From NCBI RefSeq assembly GCF_963678975.1, contig NC_089285.1, positions 12,587,725-12,651,724 on the forward strand: a DNA stretch of 64,000 bases, read 5' to 3'. The notes under the pieces were generated by a model. It was not told where the DNA came from. It saw only the letters and a program-made list of their open reading frames with translations, and ran no database searches. Shown in pieces: positions 35,401-46,500 of the stretch. Origin of the DNA: Dysidea avara. Taxonomy: Eukaryota; Porifera; Demospongiae; Dictyoceratida; Dysideidae. Position 1 is the first letter of the stretch. Each line of letters begins with the position of its first letter. The translations under genes were made by a program, and so were the position numbers.

Positions 35401-36704
35401 ACAATCATTTCTACCCCTAGCTGTGAACACTCAGTAATCTGCTGATAGTACAATTGTGTCATTATTAAGTCACATCTGGTATTGTATGTTTGAGATGGAA
35501 GCTAGCATCAGTGAATTTGTTAGCTAAAATTGTACGCATGATTTATTATTATTATTATACTATGTCAAACCTTACTGTATTTTTCATAGGCTCTGATTTT
35601 AACTCAGTGCCTGCAGCCTGTTGATTATGAGTCAGCATTTAAGATCATGAAGAGCTCTAGCAGGTATTAATTGTTAGTGGGTGATTGAAGTGATTTTGTT
35701 TCAGATATTTTGAAGATTTGCCTTCTTATTTTGGCTTTTTCAGTGGTTACAATGGCTGAACTAAACAGTATCACTATTTCAAGCTGGTGGCTCAGTAGCC
35801 AGTGAACGGCTGACCTATACATTGTCAGGGTCAATCTATCTGGGAATTTACTCCTTTTAAGGTTCCCTTAACCTAGTGTTCTTTACTGCACTCTTCAAAA
35901 TTAATAAGAACACCAGCTAAAACTATGTTTAAACATGCACCAACTATTTTGTTTTCCTTCAGTTGTAGTTACATTAAATACTAGTAAGCATTTATTTTCT
36001 TCCATAGATCTCCTGATTAGCGCATCACTGTCACAAGTTTGTATGTGTGTGTATTACATTAATGATTGCATTATTTCTATATTATAATGTTGCCATTTAT
36101 TGCTCCCTCCAGTGATGATGCTACGGAGACTTGTTTCTGTTACATTTGGGACGTGACCATCTTGGAGTATCTCATTCGTATCCTGACCGACACCTTGTTG
36201 CTTTTGTTGTTGTTTGTTTTCTGATGTTGTGCTATCACACAAGTGGCCATACTGGTAGTACTGGTTGAAATACTAAGGCTGATGATGTATAGATTAAACC
36301 ATGGGCTCTTATGAGTTCAGTGTTGGTGTGTTCAGTCACATTTACAATAGTGTTGGCCATGTAGGCTACACTGTTCAATTGATCCTTAACCATCTGAACA
36401 GATACATTACATAAGAATGGAGAGTTTCACAAGCGAGCTTTAGCGGTAAATTATTTTGTGTATAGCATTATATTATAGTGATTAGTGGAATCTGGATCTG
36501 TTGATCAGGACACTTGGTGATGGTACCCTTAGCATGCACACTGACCTGACCCGTCTACACTACATGTTTCTCTTTTCTCCGGTTTAGGTGAAAGTTGCTG
36601 GACAGCCAGATATCAATATTAACAATGACACTGAGTTATTGGAACATGCTATTAAAATACGAAAAAGAAATTTTTTCAGAGTGTTGTTTATGCAGTTCTT
36701 ATAG
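20447..36704 (+). CDS. INTS8: Integrator complex subunit 8, complete 30-exon gene
   Basis: Exons: 20447-20582, 22418-22482, 22544-22647, 23306-23396, 23502-23575, 24299-24352, 24400-24442, 24913-25098, 25641-25739, 25789-25941, 26179-26463, 26640-26707, 26758-26845, 27027-27245, 27494-27604, 27655-27830, 28575-28627, 29274-29380, 29598-29700, 30006-30081, 30183-30216, 31157-31216, 31266-31324, 31389-31510, 32276-32379, 33732-33782, 35590-35663, 36113-36177, 36402-36445, 36588-36704. All are GT-AG and phase-consistent, giving 1006 aa; human INTS8 is about 995. Diagnostic stretches: WYELIL (W23), YRQSVEHELEEL, VCACNALRT, ALKCYILAGAV, YIWDVTILEYL, RKRNFFRVLF at the C-terminus. INTS8 is a helical-repeat scaffold of the nuclear Integrator complex, which cleaves nascent snRNA and other Pol II transcripts and recruits PP2A. 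Exons 6 and 7 (54 and 43 bp, 47-bp intron) are the least certain. Start could also be the Met at 20471. Confidence 0.93.
23978..24130 (+). repeat. Dispersed repeat, copy A (INTS8 intron)
   Basis: Begins ACTCGAAGGGATAGGCTACT and contains AGGCCT, GTTGTTAAACACC and AAGAGTCACCACGCC. It aligns block by block with 34876-35030 in another INTS8 intron. Identity is moderate and the copies are in the same orientation, as expected for a dispersed short element. Confidence 0.6.
25152..25480 (+). mobile_element. tRNA-derived SINE-like element in an INTS8 intron
   Basis: AGCCAAGTGGTAGAGC (25162-25177) matches an A-box/D-arm and GGTTTGATGCTC (25204-25215) a degenerate B-box, separated by a tRNA-like anticodon region (CTTGGTAATCAC). 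Downstream is the phrase TCCTTGAGCAAGAACTTCAC with CATTGCTCCAG, which I recall from the central domain of several SINE families. A further inverted pair (GATGAAGGT at 25368 / ACCTTCATC near 25400) adds hairpin potential. The 3' end is not defined, so the end coordinate is approximate. Confidence 0.6.
30349..30773. mobile_element. MITE-like element in an INTS8 intron
   Basis: The left end CAATGGCGGATCTAGG and the right end, reverse complemented, CAGGGGTAGATCCAAG are imperfect inverted repeats of the CAGNGGCGGATC type. Just inside the left end lies GGGGCATTTGGGGCAAATGCCCC, itself a palindrome. A related left end occurs at about 21667-21720. No ORF of note and no clear target duplication. Confidence 0.6.
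32571..33195. mobile_element. hAT-type MITE, 625 bp, with TAACGCGTTA motifs
   Basis: Ends are CAGTGTTGG at 32571 and CCAACACTG ending at 33195, both next to AGTAA/TTACT-rich sequence. ATTAGAA lies directly before the left end and directly after the right end, a 7-bp (possibly 8-bp with one change) target duplication. The ACGCGTTAC and GTAATATGTAAC phrases are typical of the widespread CAGTGTTGGG hAT MITEs. A relative is at 41519-42030. Confidence 0.85.
33216..33538. mobile_element. TIR MITE, ~323 bp, CAGGG...CCCTG ends
   Basis: Starts CAGGGTCGTATGCAGG and ends GGTACACCCCTG, whose reverse complement is CAGGGGTGTACC, so the termini are imperfect inverted repeats. Contains GTTATATTAGAATAG and AGTATCTCGATCTTT, both shared with other MITEs in the window. 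The right part is duplicated at 18949-19137. No clear target duplication. Confidence 0.7.
33783..35589. other. INTS8 intron with repeats and a (CA)n microsatellite
   Basis: Holds copy B of the dispersed repeat (34876-35030, compare 23978-24130), a CA-rich microsatellite at 35147-35183, a (TTA)n run near 35545, and ACTCTAATAGAGCAGTCA at about 34074. No exon with matching phase was seen here. Confidence 0.6.
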
Positions 36705-36858
36705 TCATTGAATTAGAATTATCATTATCATTATCAATGAAGTGTATGTTGTAGTACATAAAAATGTAGTCATCACAGAAACAGTAATAACATAGATACC
36801 ACTCTGATTTAGCACGGGGCGCGGTGGGCAAGGATCACGTGGTGCAGATAAACAGAAA
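36705..36858 (+). promoter_or_regulatory. Compact INTS8 3' / NUDT9-A 5' intergenic region
   Basis: Only 154 bp separate the INTS8 stop from the NUDT9-A start, so INTS8 3' end signals and the NUDT9-A promoter must overlap or sit in neighbouring sequence. A (TTATCA)n-like run is at about 36720-36738 and a GC-rich patch (GCACGGGGCGCGGTGGGC) at about 36811 just before the ATG. No AATAAA is visible here. Confidence 0.35.
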
Positions 36859-39800
36859 ATGGCAGCTACTCATACTAAGTGCAGAGGGAAGTATCCGGGT
36901 GACGTGGACAGGTTTGCAGTACCAGACGATAAAGTTAGCTGGTCTGTTGAGTGGCCGGAGTATAAGCCCGTAGATTACACTGCTCCCGTAGTTGAAAAAG
37001 GACCAGTATGGGCGGACGTGGATTTCAGGTACTTGAAAGCAATTTGAGCGAATACTGTAGCTGAAACACCGCATATATGCACCTTTCCCTGGCCGGGTAG
37101 GGCAGAGCTATGACCACAGACCTCTATGCTATGACAAAGCCCCCACGTACCCTTTATGCACTTGTCAATTTCACGCTTCCCCCCCCCCCCCCGGGGATAC
37201 AGGGGATTTGACAAATCGTGGTGTCAAATTCCCCACTAGTGGGGCAAAATCGGCTGTCAAATCCCCACTATGTCCCCTCCCCCATAGTAGGGGATTTGAC
37301 AATTACCTCAAGGATGACTAAGCGCATGCATATTTCATGCATGCAACTAGTAATAAACCTGCCCTGTAGCTAGTAAAATTATATCAAGTGTGATTTTATT
37401 GTTTAGAAATGCAACTACCGAAAATTGGTCAGTGAATTGGACAACTGTCAATTGCCCCAGGGGTGGGGACAAGAAGCAATGTTGAATCCCCACCTGGGGT
37501 GTGGGGACGCCCGGGGGTGGGGCATGAAATTGACAAGTGCATTAATAGTGCACCAATCAACCCCCTCCAGCAGCAAAATTCCTTGGTACTCACATTTCCT
37601 ATGGATGCTATAGCGGCATAACTATACTACAGTATCTGTGATGGTGGCCAATGACCCACACCTGGGGACCATTTGTTGGTAAATAGATGATATGCACACT
37701 ATTACTCAAACGAAAAATGATCAATTAAGCGAAGACGCGCAAAACTCGACGGTGACTTACAACTGGAAGTTCCATACAAAAATACAGGGAGCAAATGCGG
37801 CTCGAGCAATAACTCACCACTCAAGCTAAGGACAGGCCATCTCGCTTGCCATGCACTTCTTTCCGTGCAAAAGAAGTGTATGGCAAGTGAGATGGCCTGT
37901 CCTTAGCTCGAGTGGTGAGTTATTGCTCGAGCCGCATTTGCTTCTCATACTTTTGTATGGGACTTCCGATTGTAAGTCACCATCGAGTTTTGTGCCATCT
38001 ACGCTTAATTGATCATTCTATTATGGTACGCATATGGTCTATTCCCCTGTTTAGGGTGTTGGACTCTCTCATATCCCTAAATCTGTACCGGCTTATCCAA
38101 AGTTGTCCCTGGGTTATTATTTTTAAAACACGGGCATCTTGTCACCATGCAAATACAAGCTTTAACATGTTTACATCGATATCACTGGATATGCCAATGA
38201 TTATTGCACACACTACATCCCTATCCACACATACTCACTATAACATAGCCTGTACAAATAATATAATAGTGGCCTTTAACTTTGTGGTGAGCACAATCCT
38301 GTTATGGATGTGTCAATGATTATTGTACCTACCCTCTCCACTGCTTATTTTCTTGGAAAGGTGGGTACATAATTGTAAGCTTGCTGTGGTAGTTGATAAT
38401 TATATCCTGATTATGTAGGAAGGTCAAACCAGATGTCCCTCCAAAATACAACGAAGTAGATGGTAAGGTTAACAGAAAGAGTTTCACCGGCAACTACAGT
38501 ATAGATGAGACCGGAGTACCAAGGTACACAATAGGTGTGTCATCTACACCATGCTGAATGATTTGTGATCTATTCCAGGAACCCTATTGGAAGGACTGGT
38601 ATGGTTGGTAGAGGGTTACTAGGGAGATGGGGTCCTAACCATGCTGCTGATCCTATTGTCACCAGGTATATAGGGACCATGTGTACAAGTAGTAGTGATA
38701 CACCGATTATTACTTACCTGATGTTATCGTTTTCATAACAATAAGACAAATATAAAGTTTTAAAATGGCAATTTCATGTGTAAACATAAACATCAGATCA
38801 ATTATCGGTATCGGCCATTATGTGAATTCAATAGTGGATAATCGGTAAAATTTCTTATCGGTGCATCACTAACATGTAGTGTGTGTATAAGTGGAAATAT
38901 TGGCAATTAAAAGAATTGGCATTTTGAGACGAAACACTTCAGTTTATTATAGTGTTATTAATTTTGTGAATCCTTTAAGCTAGTGCACACATTTTGCAGC
39001 ATTGGAGTGCACATGATCCTGGTTTTAGTTGCATGAATAGTGAATACATATACTCAGTTGATCCTGTGTTCAAGATTTCCATCATCCATGTGTAAATGAT
39101 AGATGATAGAACTACTCATGTTTAGAACAGAGGATGAAAATGCCAGCAACTCCTACATGGTCATGCAGGAATGGAAAGCATGTTCGAGGGCATGTCATTC
39201 CACTTTGCAAATGCTTGACACCTCATGCTTCAGATAAATGCTTTGCAGCATTAGTAGTAGCACTATTTTCCAAGCCATACTTGCCTATTTCAGCATGCTG
39301 CTCAAGTAACTGTGAGTTGGGTATCATTTTTAAATTCGCTATGATATATGTAGATAATACGGTATAGAAGATTCGGGTTGTGAAATATTCAGTCAGTGGT
39401 GTAGCAGGTGTGCACAACAACAGTCCTCTTTCTTGTTAAAGGTAGAGCAAGGTTTCGTGTCAGGCAGCTAGCTTGTATAAGATTCACTGTAACAGATATG
39501 GAAATTGTTTTTTCCCAATGCTAAACACACATGCTACATCATACATATGCAGGTACACAGTGCATGGATATTCTCCCAATTTAAAGATATAACATGCGCA
39601 ATTCTGCTGTTTGTGGACAATAGCACATGACATATTACTTTAATGTTTACTTTTAGATGGAAACGAGATTCATCTGGAGCCATAGTGACCAAAAATGACA
39701 AGCCCATTCTAGAGTTTGTGGCCATCAAGAGAAAGGACTGTGGTGAATGGGCTATTCCAGGGGTAATTTTGTTTGTAATTTTTTTTCATTATCAAGTTAC

Positions 39801-40385
39801 AGCTCACTACTTGAGAAAAATAATTTAGTTCCTGTCACTAAGATGTAGCCGTACATATGCTGTTGGTATTCCATTGTTTTAGGGCATGGTTGACCCAGGA
39901 GATACTGTATCGGCAACACTGAAAAAGGAGTTTGGAGAGGAAGCCATGAACTCTCTTGAAGCTAGCCCTGAGGAGAAGAAGAAGATTGAGGAGCAAGTTC
40001 ACCAACTATTTTCACATGGTAAAGAGGTATGTGCACCACTGCTCATCACCAATAATCTAATGACCAAGACTATAGCTGTGACCTTTCAAGTGGTGCATAA
40101 CATATAACATGATTGTTGTGTAGGTGTAATTGTACGCACTACTGTTTACTGTAGGTGTATGCTGGATATGTGGATGATCCCAGAAACACTGACAATGCAT
40201 GGATGGAGACAGTGGCAGTGAACTTCCATGATGAGACTGGAGAGGCATTTGGCAAAGTCAAGCTGTGTGCTGGTGATGATGCTGGAGCTGTGGCATGGAA
40301 GGAACTGACATCTTCCCTGGCACTTTACGCCAGTCATACAACATTCACTGGCAAAGTTGTAGAGCTCAGGAACGCTACCTTCTAA
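36859..40385 (+). CDS. NUDT9-like ADP-ribose pyrophosphatase A, complete 6-exon gene
   Basis: Exons 36859-37028, 38419-38523, 38579-38665, 39657-39762, 39883-40026, 40155-40385 (GT-AG, phases 2,2,2,0,0) encode 280 aa. NUDT9 hydrolyses ADP-ribose to AMP and ribose-5-phosphate. Family blocks in order: [64 protein letters not shown], the Nudix region [20 protein letters not shown] (about residues 157-176), and [20 protein letters not shown] in the last exon. The Nudix box has KEFGEE where human NUDT9 has REFGEE, as I recall. Length is shorter than human NUDT9 (350 aa) because the N-terminal targeting extension is absent; the protein starts [10 protein letters not shown] and is probably cytosolic. 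Same strand and 154 bp after INTS8; a tandem paralogue follows 151 bp later. Confidence 0.93.
37157..37541. mobile_element. TIR element with TTA target duplication (PIF/Harbinger-like MITE)
   Basis: TGCACTTGTCAATTTCA at 37157 and its exact reverse complement ending at 37541 are the termini, each flanked outside by TTA (37154-37156 and 37542-37544). The interior has repeated GGGGATTTGAC / GTCAAATCCCC blocks, a C-run, and a CCCGGGGG stretch, giving strong secondary structure. No ORF of substance. It lies in intron 1 of NUDT9-A. Confidence 0.75.
37716..38017. repeat. Long palindrome in NUDT9-A intron 1
   Basis: Arms of about 145 bp run from AATGATCAATTAAGC at 37716 and from the complementary GCTTAATTGATCATT ending at 38017. 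They meet around TTGCCATGCACTTCTT / AAGAAGTGTATGGCAA with a ~10-bp spacer. Mismatches are scattered (for example CACTCAAGC versus CTCGAGTG), so the arms have begun to diverge. Foldback element or inverted duplication; transcribed as part of the intron it would form a long hairpin RNA. Confidence 0.88.
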
Positions 40386-40536
40386 CGTTTATTACTCAAT
40401 CAGTACGGTGCACGCTAGATTACCATGTATCGTAAATTATTTTCCAATTTTTAAAAAAGAATTCTAAATGCAAGTATCTATTGAGTTGTAGCATATCGGC
40501 GGTACTCGTAAATAAGCGCAGGCGTGGGAAGTTCGC
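40386..40536 (+). promoter_or_regulatory. NUDT9-A / NUDT9-B intergenic region
   Basis: 151 bp between the stop of copy A and the first possible Met of copy B. It is AT-rich until CGGCGGTACTCG and GCGCAGGCGTGGGAAG at about 40498-40530, a GC-richer patch just before the start, as seen upstream of copy A. No other element is recognised. Confidence 0.3.
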
Positions 40537-43500
40537 TTGATGAAAGCTTCAGGATTACTCCGCATGGCTATTGCTCAAACACACGCTAAGTGCAGAGGAG
40601 ATTACTCTGGCGGTGTGACTCGCTTTCCAGTACCAGACGATAAAGTCAGCTGGTCCGTTAACTGGCCAGAGTACAAACCAGTGGACTACACTGCTCCTGC
40701 AGTAGAGAGAGGGTCAGCACGTACAGACACGGATTTCAGGTGCGTGAAGATATAGCTGACTTAGTCTAAAAATCCAAAGTTCAATGCTCATGCTGCAGTT
40801 TCCTTGAACAACTTCGTGGCAAAACTTTTCAAAAAATATAGTCTGGCGGGGAGTTTAGTCCAAGAGGCAAGCCTTAGTCACTTTCTGAAGTTTAGTGTTA
40901 CACCAACTCTAAGTTTGTACAAATGTTTTTCAGCAGCGAAATCAATAATAATTACTTGATCCCAAGATCAAAAAGTTACATCAAGTACTGGGCAATCAAA
41001 GCAATAATATAAAGCTGGTGTAGCTAAAATGTCAATGGATCAAGTATTGTTTTAGCTCAGGTCAAGGTAATATCAGCCAATAAAATGCCTTGGTCCTGGT
41101 CACCATGTATGTTATGAAAGTGACTACTCCTTATATGGTCTTACCTCATAAAGATTTAAGGCCTGTAGTACACTACAAGTAGCACGGGTATCCCTGGGAG
41201 ATATTGTGTTCTTGTTACAGGAAAATCAAACCGGATGTGGCTCCTAGATTCAATGAAATTGATGGCAAAGTTGACAGGAGAAGTTACTGTGGAACATATA
41301 CCATCGAAACAAATGGAGTACCAAGGTCTGTATGATATTGTAATGGACCTTATTCACTGATATAAAAATGGTCATTATGGTGCTGCATGGAATTTCATTG
41401 TTATTACAGGTACACTATAAGGCCTGTTACACCTGATCAACAGGTACAAAATACAACAATAACTAGTCACCAATGTATATATTGTTAATCATATAGTAGT
41501 CAATCAATCTCTTGTTGACATGATTGGGAGTAACGCGTTACTTATCGTAATATTCTTACTTTTGTGGTAACAAAGTAATATAACGAAATACGCTATAAAA
41601 ACAGGTAATGTAACGCAAGCTACTTTACTTACAAATGTAACGCGTTACCTAAGTAATATAGTTACTGTAACGAGTCTAATATTACGTAATATTATTACTA
41701 CAAGTAACGAAGTTACTAATTTCGTTAGTTATCCTCTGAGTAACGCCTAGCCACAACAAAGTAACGAGGCCTACTGAATGAAGCTTATTCACCAGCTTCT
41801 TACTTATAGCCAAAATTTGCATATTGTCCAACAACGCAATCATGTCACGTGATAAAGTGGTAGTTTCACACGTGACAGCTTAAGGCTGTGGACGCAAAGT
41901 AATATAATATGTAATATTATTACAGTTACTTTATTTTATGGGTAATATGTATCTGTAACTAAATAATTCAGTTGCAAGTAATATGTAATATGTAACTAGT
42001 TACTTTTACAAAGTAACTTGCCCAACACTGGCTTTGGGTAAGGGGTTAATGACTCTTGTAAAAAAAGTTCTTCCTTACATCAGTTCTGGAATAATTCTTT
42101 TAAAAAGCTTATATGCATGCCCTCTAGTTTGGTGGGTATTACTTTTAAAAAGTCAGAAAAGTCCATATCGTCAAGAGTTCATGCATTGAAGCCTCAACTA
42201 TAACAGTCATTGAAACTTAATGGTGAGTACGCTGTACATCCCTAACACATTGAAAGTGACTATACTGTAGGTATTGTATCATAACTTTGAGATTCGTGTT
42301 TGTACAGGCTATACTACAGTAGGACACTTTTTATATTATGAACTCTTGATATTGTATTTACTGTGTAAATTTTATATACTGCTAACATGTCATCCCTGTA
42401 TCTCCCGTATTGTAGTGTTAGTAGGTGAAGTGCTTGTAGCCTCCCCAGATAGTCTAAATGTTTTAAGGAATCAACCATTCTGGTAGCCTCCCGCTGAATA
42501 TTTTCAAGTTTACACATATCAGTTTTGTAGTGGGGCCCCATGTAAGATAACCATATTCTAAAATGGTAATCTTATGTGGGGCCCCACTATATAAGATAGT
42601 GGGGGCCCATATAGTCTCCCCAGATAGTCTAAATGTCATCCCTGTAATTTCATATGGGTAACCACAGGAATATAATTTATCCTGAAGTCTAAACACCAAT
42701 AAGTGCTTACAAATTTCAAGATACTGGTTAAATTAGTACCTGGTATAAGTACTGTGTCTCCTTTGTTGTTGTGTAGTATTTACAAACTTTCCACGCAATT
42801 ATGGCCACTTTATGTTTGTGATGCCATTAGATATCAGGTAATACATATAGTATAGTGGGGTGGGGGTCATTCTTTGTTCATTGTGAGTGAGTGTTTGTCT
42901 CAGTGGTATAGCCAGACCTTCAAAGATGGATGGGTGTGCATGCACAAGTTTCACTCCTTGCAAGTAACTATCACAAATTGTGAGTCTATCTTTAGTGGAT
43001 TCTATATGTGCATTTGTTTTAAAAGAAACTCTAGTAATTATAGACGGCCAATGCCCCTCTCGAATTATCCCATCCCTCCAAAATTTTGATCATGTGATGC
43101 TATACTCTAAACAGAAAATTAAGGCCATGAAACTGATCTGGATCACGTGATGTACTTGCAAATGCTGATTTGCTGAGTTATCAACCAAAGTATATAGCAC
43201 AATTCTGTCATTAAAGCAGTGGCAAGTGGGTGCCACCATCCTGACAAAAATTAGGTAGACACATGTCCACCCAGACCCACTGTTGGCTACGCTGCTGGTT
43301 TGTCTTCAAACAAACATCAGGGTTCCACACCCTTGACGAAACAAAAGCACACAAAATTGCAAGATGGAAATTACACAAATTGATTATCATACGTACAATA
43401 GTAACTGTATAGTAGGGACCACAAAGGAGTAGGTGTGGCCCATGAAATAACATCACCCAAAGACCAGCCTCAATTTTCCCTGACGACAATGAGGCAGTAT

Positions 43501-46500
43501 TGGTTAGGTAAAACTAAGCCCAAACAAGCTTTCAGATCGACCCGAAACAAGTTCGTACGGAATTTTAAAAAAAAATGTTTAATAGAATTTTCTAGTGACT
43601 GACTGACTGATGTCTTCAGACAAGCATAACTCAATAATGGCTAAGGCTACAGGCTTGATTTTTTTCACTGTTTGATGTCGCTTTGGCCCAAGAGGTGCCT
43701 TTTGGCATACCGCAGTACGTACAATGCATTCTTCATGGACTTGCCAGTGTCCTCCTTTATGTCCCATTCATCTTTGCTGACAGCGAAAAGTGTCGATTTG
43801 GCGGTAGCACGTGATGGTTTCCCTTCATAACGGAAATTGTCTGTAGTGGCCATTTTGATTGCAGAGGTGTTTTTCAAACAGTTCTTGATTCGTACTGCTG
43901 TTTAATGGGTTGAACATAGCCGAGTAATGGATACTTCACTTTTCAAACGATAATCGATATAACTGGGGCGTGCGGCACCATTTCTTTTTTTTTTCGGTAT
44001 GCGTGAATTGCAGAGGTGCTTTTCAAACAGTTCTTGATTCAAAATGCTGTGTAACGGGTTGAACATAGCTGACAACGCAGCGTAATGGATACTTCACTTT
44101 CAGATACTAATTGATATAGCTGGGGCACACGGTGCCATTTCAGATGCGGTATGCGTGGGTTCACCAGACATATTAATTATTTACATAAAAAATTAACAAA
44201 CGAGTACACAAAAAAATTGGAGTTTTCAACTAGAGTAGGGACCATAGCACATCGATAAAAAGTACTGAAACAAGCTGGAGTAGTGCATGATATTAAACAA
44301 TAAGAAGTGTTATATCCCTACTGTGCATTTCCATTATGGTATCTTGAGCACAGTAGGGGTATAACACTTCTTATTAATTTAATATCATGCACTACTCCAG
44401 CTTGTTTCAGTACATTTTATCGATGAATGGAAATGCACAGTAGGGATATAACACTTCTTATTGTTTTACTGTGATTTAATATCGTGCACTACTCCAGCTT
44501 GTTTCAGTACTTTTTATCGATGAATGGAAATGCACAGTAGGGATACAACACTTCTTATTGTTTTACTGTGATTTAATATCGTCAAAAGTCCTTATTATGG
44601 ACTCTTGATATCGTGCACTACTCCAACATGTTTCAGTACTTTTTATCGATGTGAAATGAAATGGAGCACATTTACTTGTGTATACAAGATTTTGTATTTG
44701 TGTGTGAGTTATTGTGTATTATTTCAGGAATCCTGTTGGAAGGACTGGTATGGTTGGTAGGGGTTTGCTGAGGAGATGGGGTCCTAACCATGCTGCCGAT
44801 CCTATAGTCACCAGGTATGTGTTGTCGTAACCTCATTAGCAGGACCAGGGGCTTATAACCAGGTGCCTAAGCTCCAGGACCACCTTGAGACCAGCAATTA
44901 TTATTGCTCAGAGGTGGAGGAAGTACTTGGGGGTAGTGTTACACTGATATGAGATTTTGCTGATAACCGATCTGATTATTGGTGCAACACTACTTGGGGG
45001 GGCTCAAGGATAGAACATATTTTGCTGTTAAGCATTATGCCCAACTGCTTTATTAGAATATGTGACTGTTTTATTAGCTCTATTTTGGTTTGGAGAGGGG
45101 AGGGGGCACCTTCTGCCTCTGTTGCTTAGTAACAAATTTGCCTTTTGAGCTCATTAACTACATGCTTATAGTACTCCATGCTTGCTTGACTGCTTTAGTA
45201 AAGTTCTACTCGGCCAATGGGTCCCATAATTAGGAGGCCTGGGGTGTTGCTACTCTAAGGGGTATGTGAAACTAACCAAAAAGGTGTTTAATAACTTTGA
45301 GGCAAATTGGTAACAATGAAAAGTTATATGGCTTTAAGAACTGTTGGTAATAGACCACCAAATTTGTTCTGTGTGAAGTTATGAGTAAGACTGTGAGAAT
45401 GAAGCTTGTAGCATTGAGAATAAAAATGTGCCAAATCATCAAACTGGTTGATCATCATAGCATCCAATATATTATCAATATGGACACTTGATGGTCAGGA
45501 CACTTATTTGTATTGGTGTATGCGTATTCAGACTCCTGTATCAGGACACCTCTCTCAGATGGACACTTTATCATGGTCCCAATGTGCCCAAATATAGGGG
45601 TTCCACTGCACGTACACTCACTACCCAGGAACCACTTTTGACTTGCCTGTATAATGTACAGTACAATGACAGCCGTTTTTATTTTCAGATGGAAACGAGA
45701 CTCATCTGGAACTGTTATGAAAATGGCTGATAAACCGATACTGGAGTTTGTAGCTATTAAAAGAAGAGATTGTGGAGAATGGGCTATTCCTGGGGTAATA
45801 ATGTGTGCTTTAGTGTTAGTAGTGGAGCACTCTTGTGTCTGTACCATATTGGAGGATAACCTTACTGTATTAATTTTCAGTGCTAGTTTAAAGCATGTTG
45901 ATGCCTTCTTTTAGGGCATGGTTGAACCTGGGGATACTGTATCTGGAACACTAAAGAAAGAATTTGGAGAAGAAGCAATGAATTCTCTTGAAGCTAGCCC
46001 CGAACAAAAGAAGAGAATTGAAGAGCAGATTAATCAGCTGTTTTCACAAGGTCAAGAAGTAAGGGACAACTTGTATGTGTGTATGTCCTAATATACTGTG
46101 TAGCTGTAGTCTCCATAGCGACCTTGTCACTTTGGTTTTCCTTTTATTTACCAAATGACATAATAAAAATTAGTGCGGTTTGGTATTGCTTACCTGTGGT
46201 GTAGTTTTAATTAAACAGTGGTGTAGTGTACTATAGTGGTGTAGTGTACTATAGTGGTGTAGTGTACTATAGTGGTGTAGTGTACTATAGTGGTGTAGTG
46301 TACTATAGTGGTGTAGTGTACTATAGTGGTGTAGTGTACTATAGTGGTGTAGTGTACTATAGTGGTGTAGTGTACTATAGTGGTGTAGTGTACTATAGTG
46401 GTGTAGTGTACTATAGTGGTGTAGTGTACTATAGTGGTGTAGTGTACTATAGTGGTGTAGTGTACTATAGTGGTGTAGTGTACTATAGTGGTGTAGTTTT

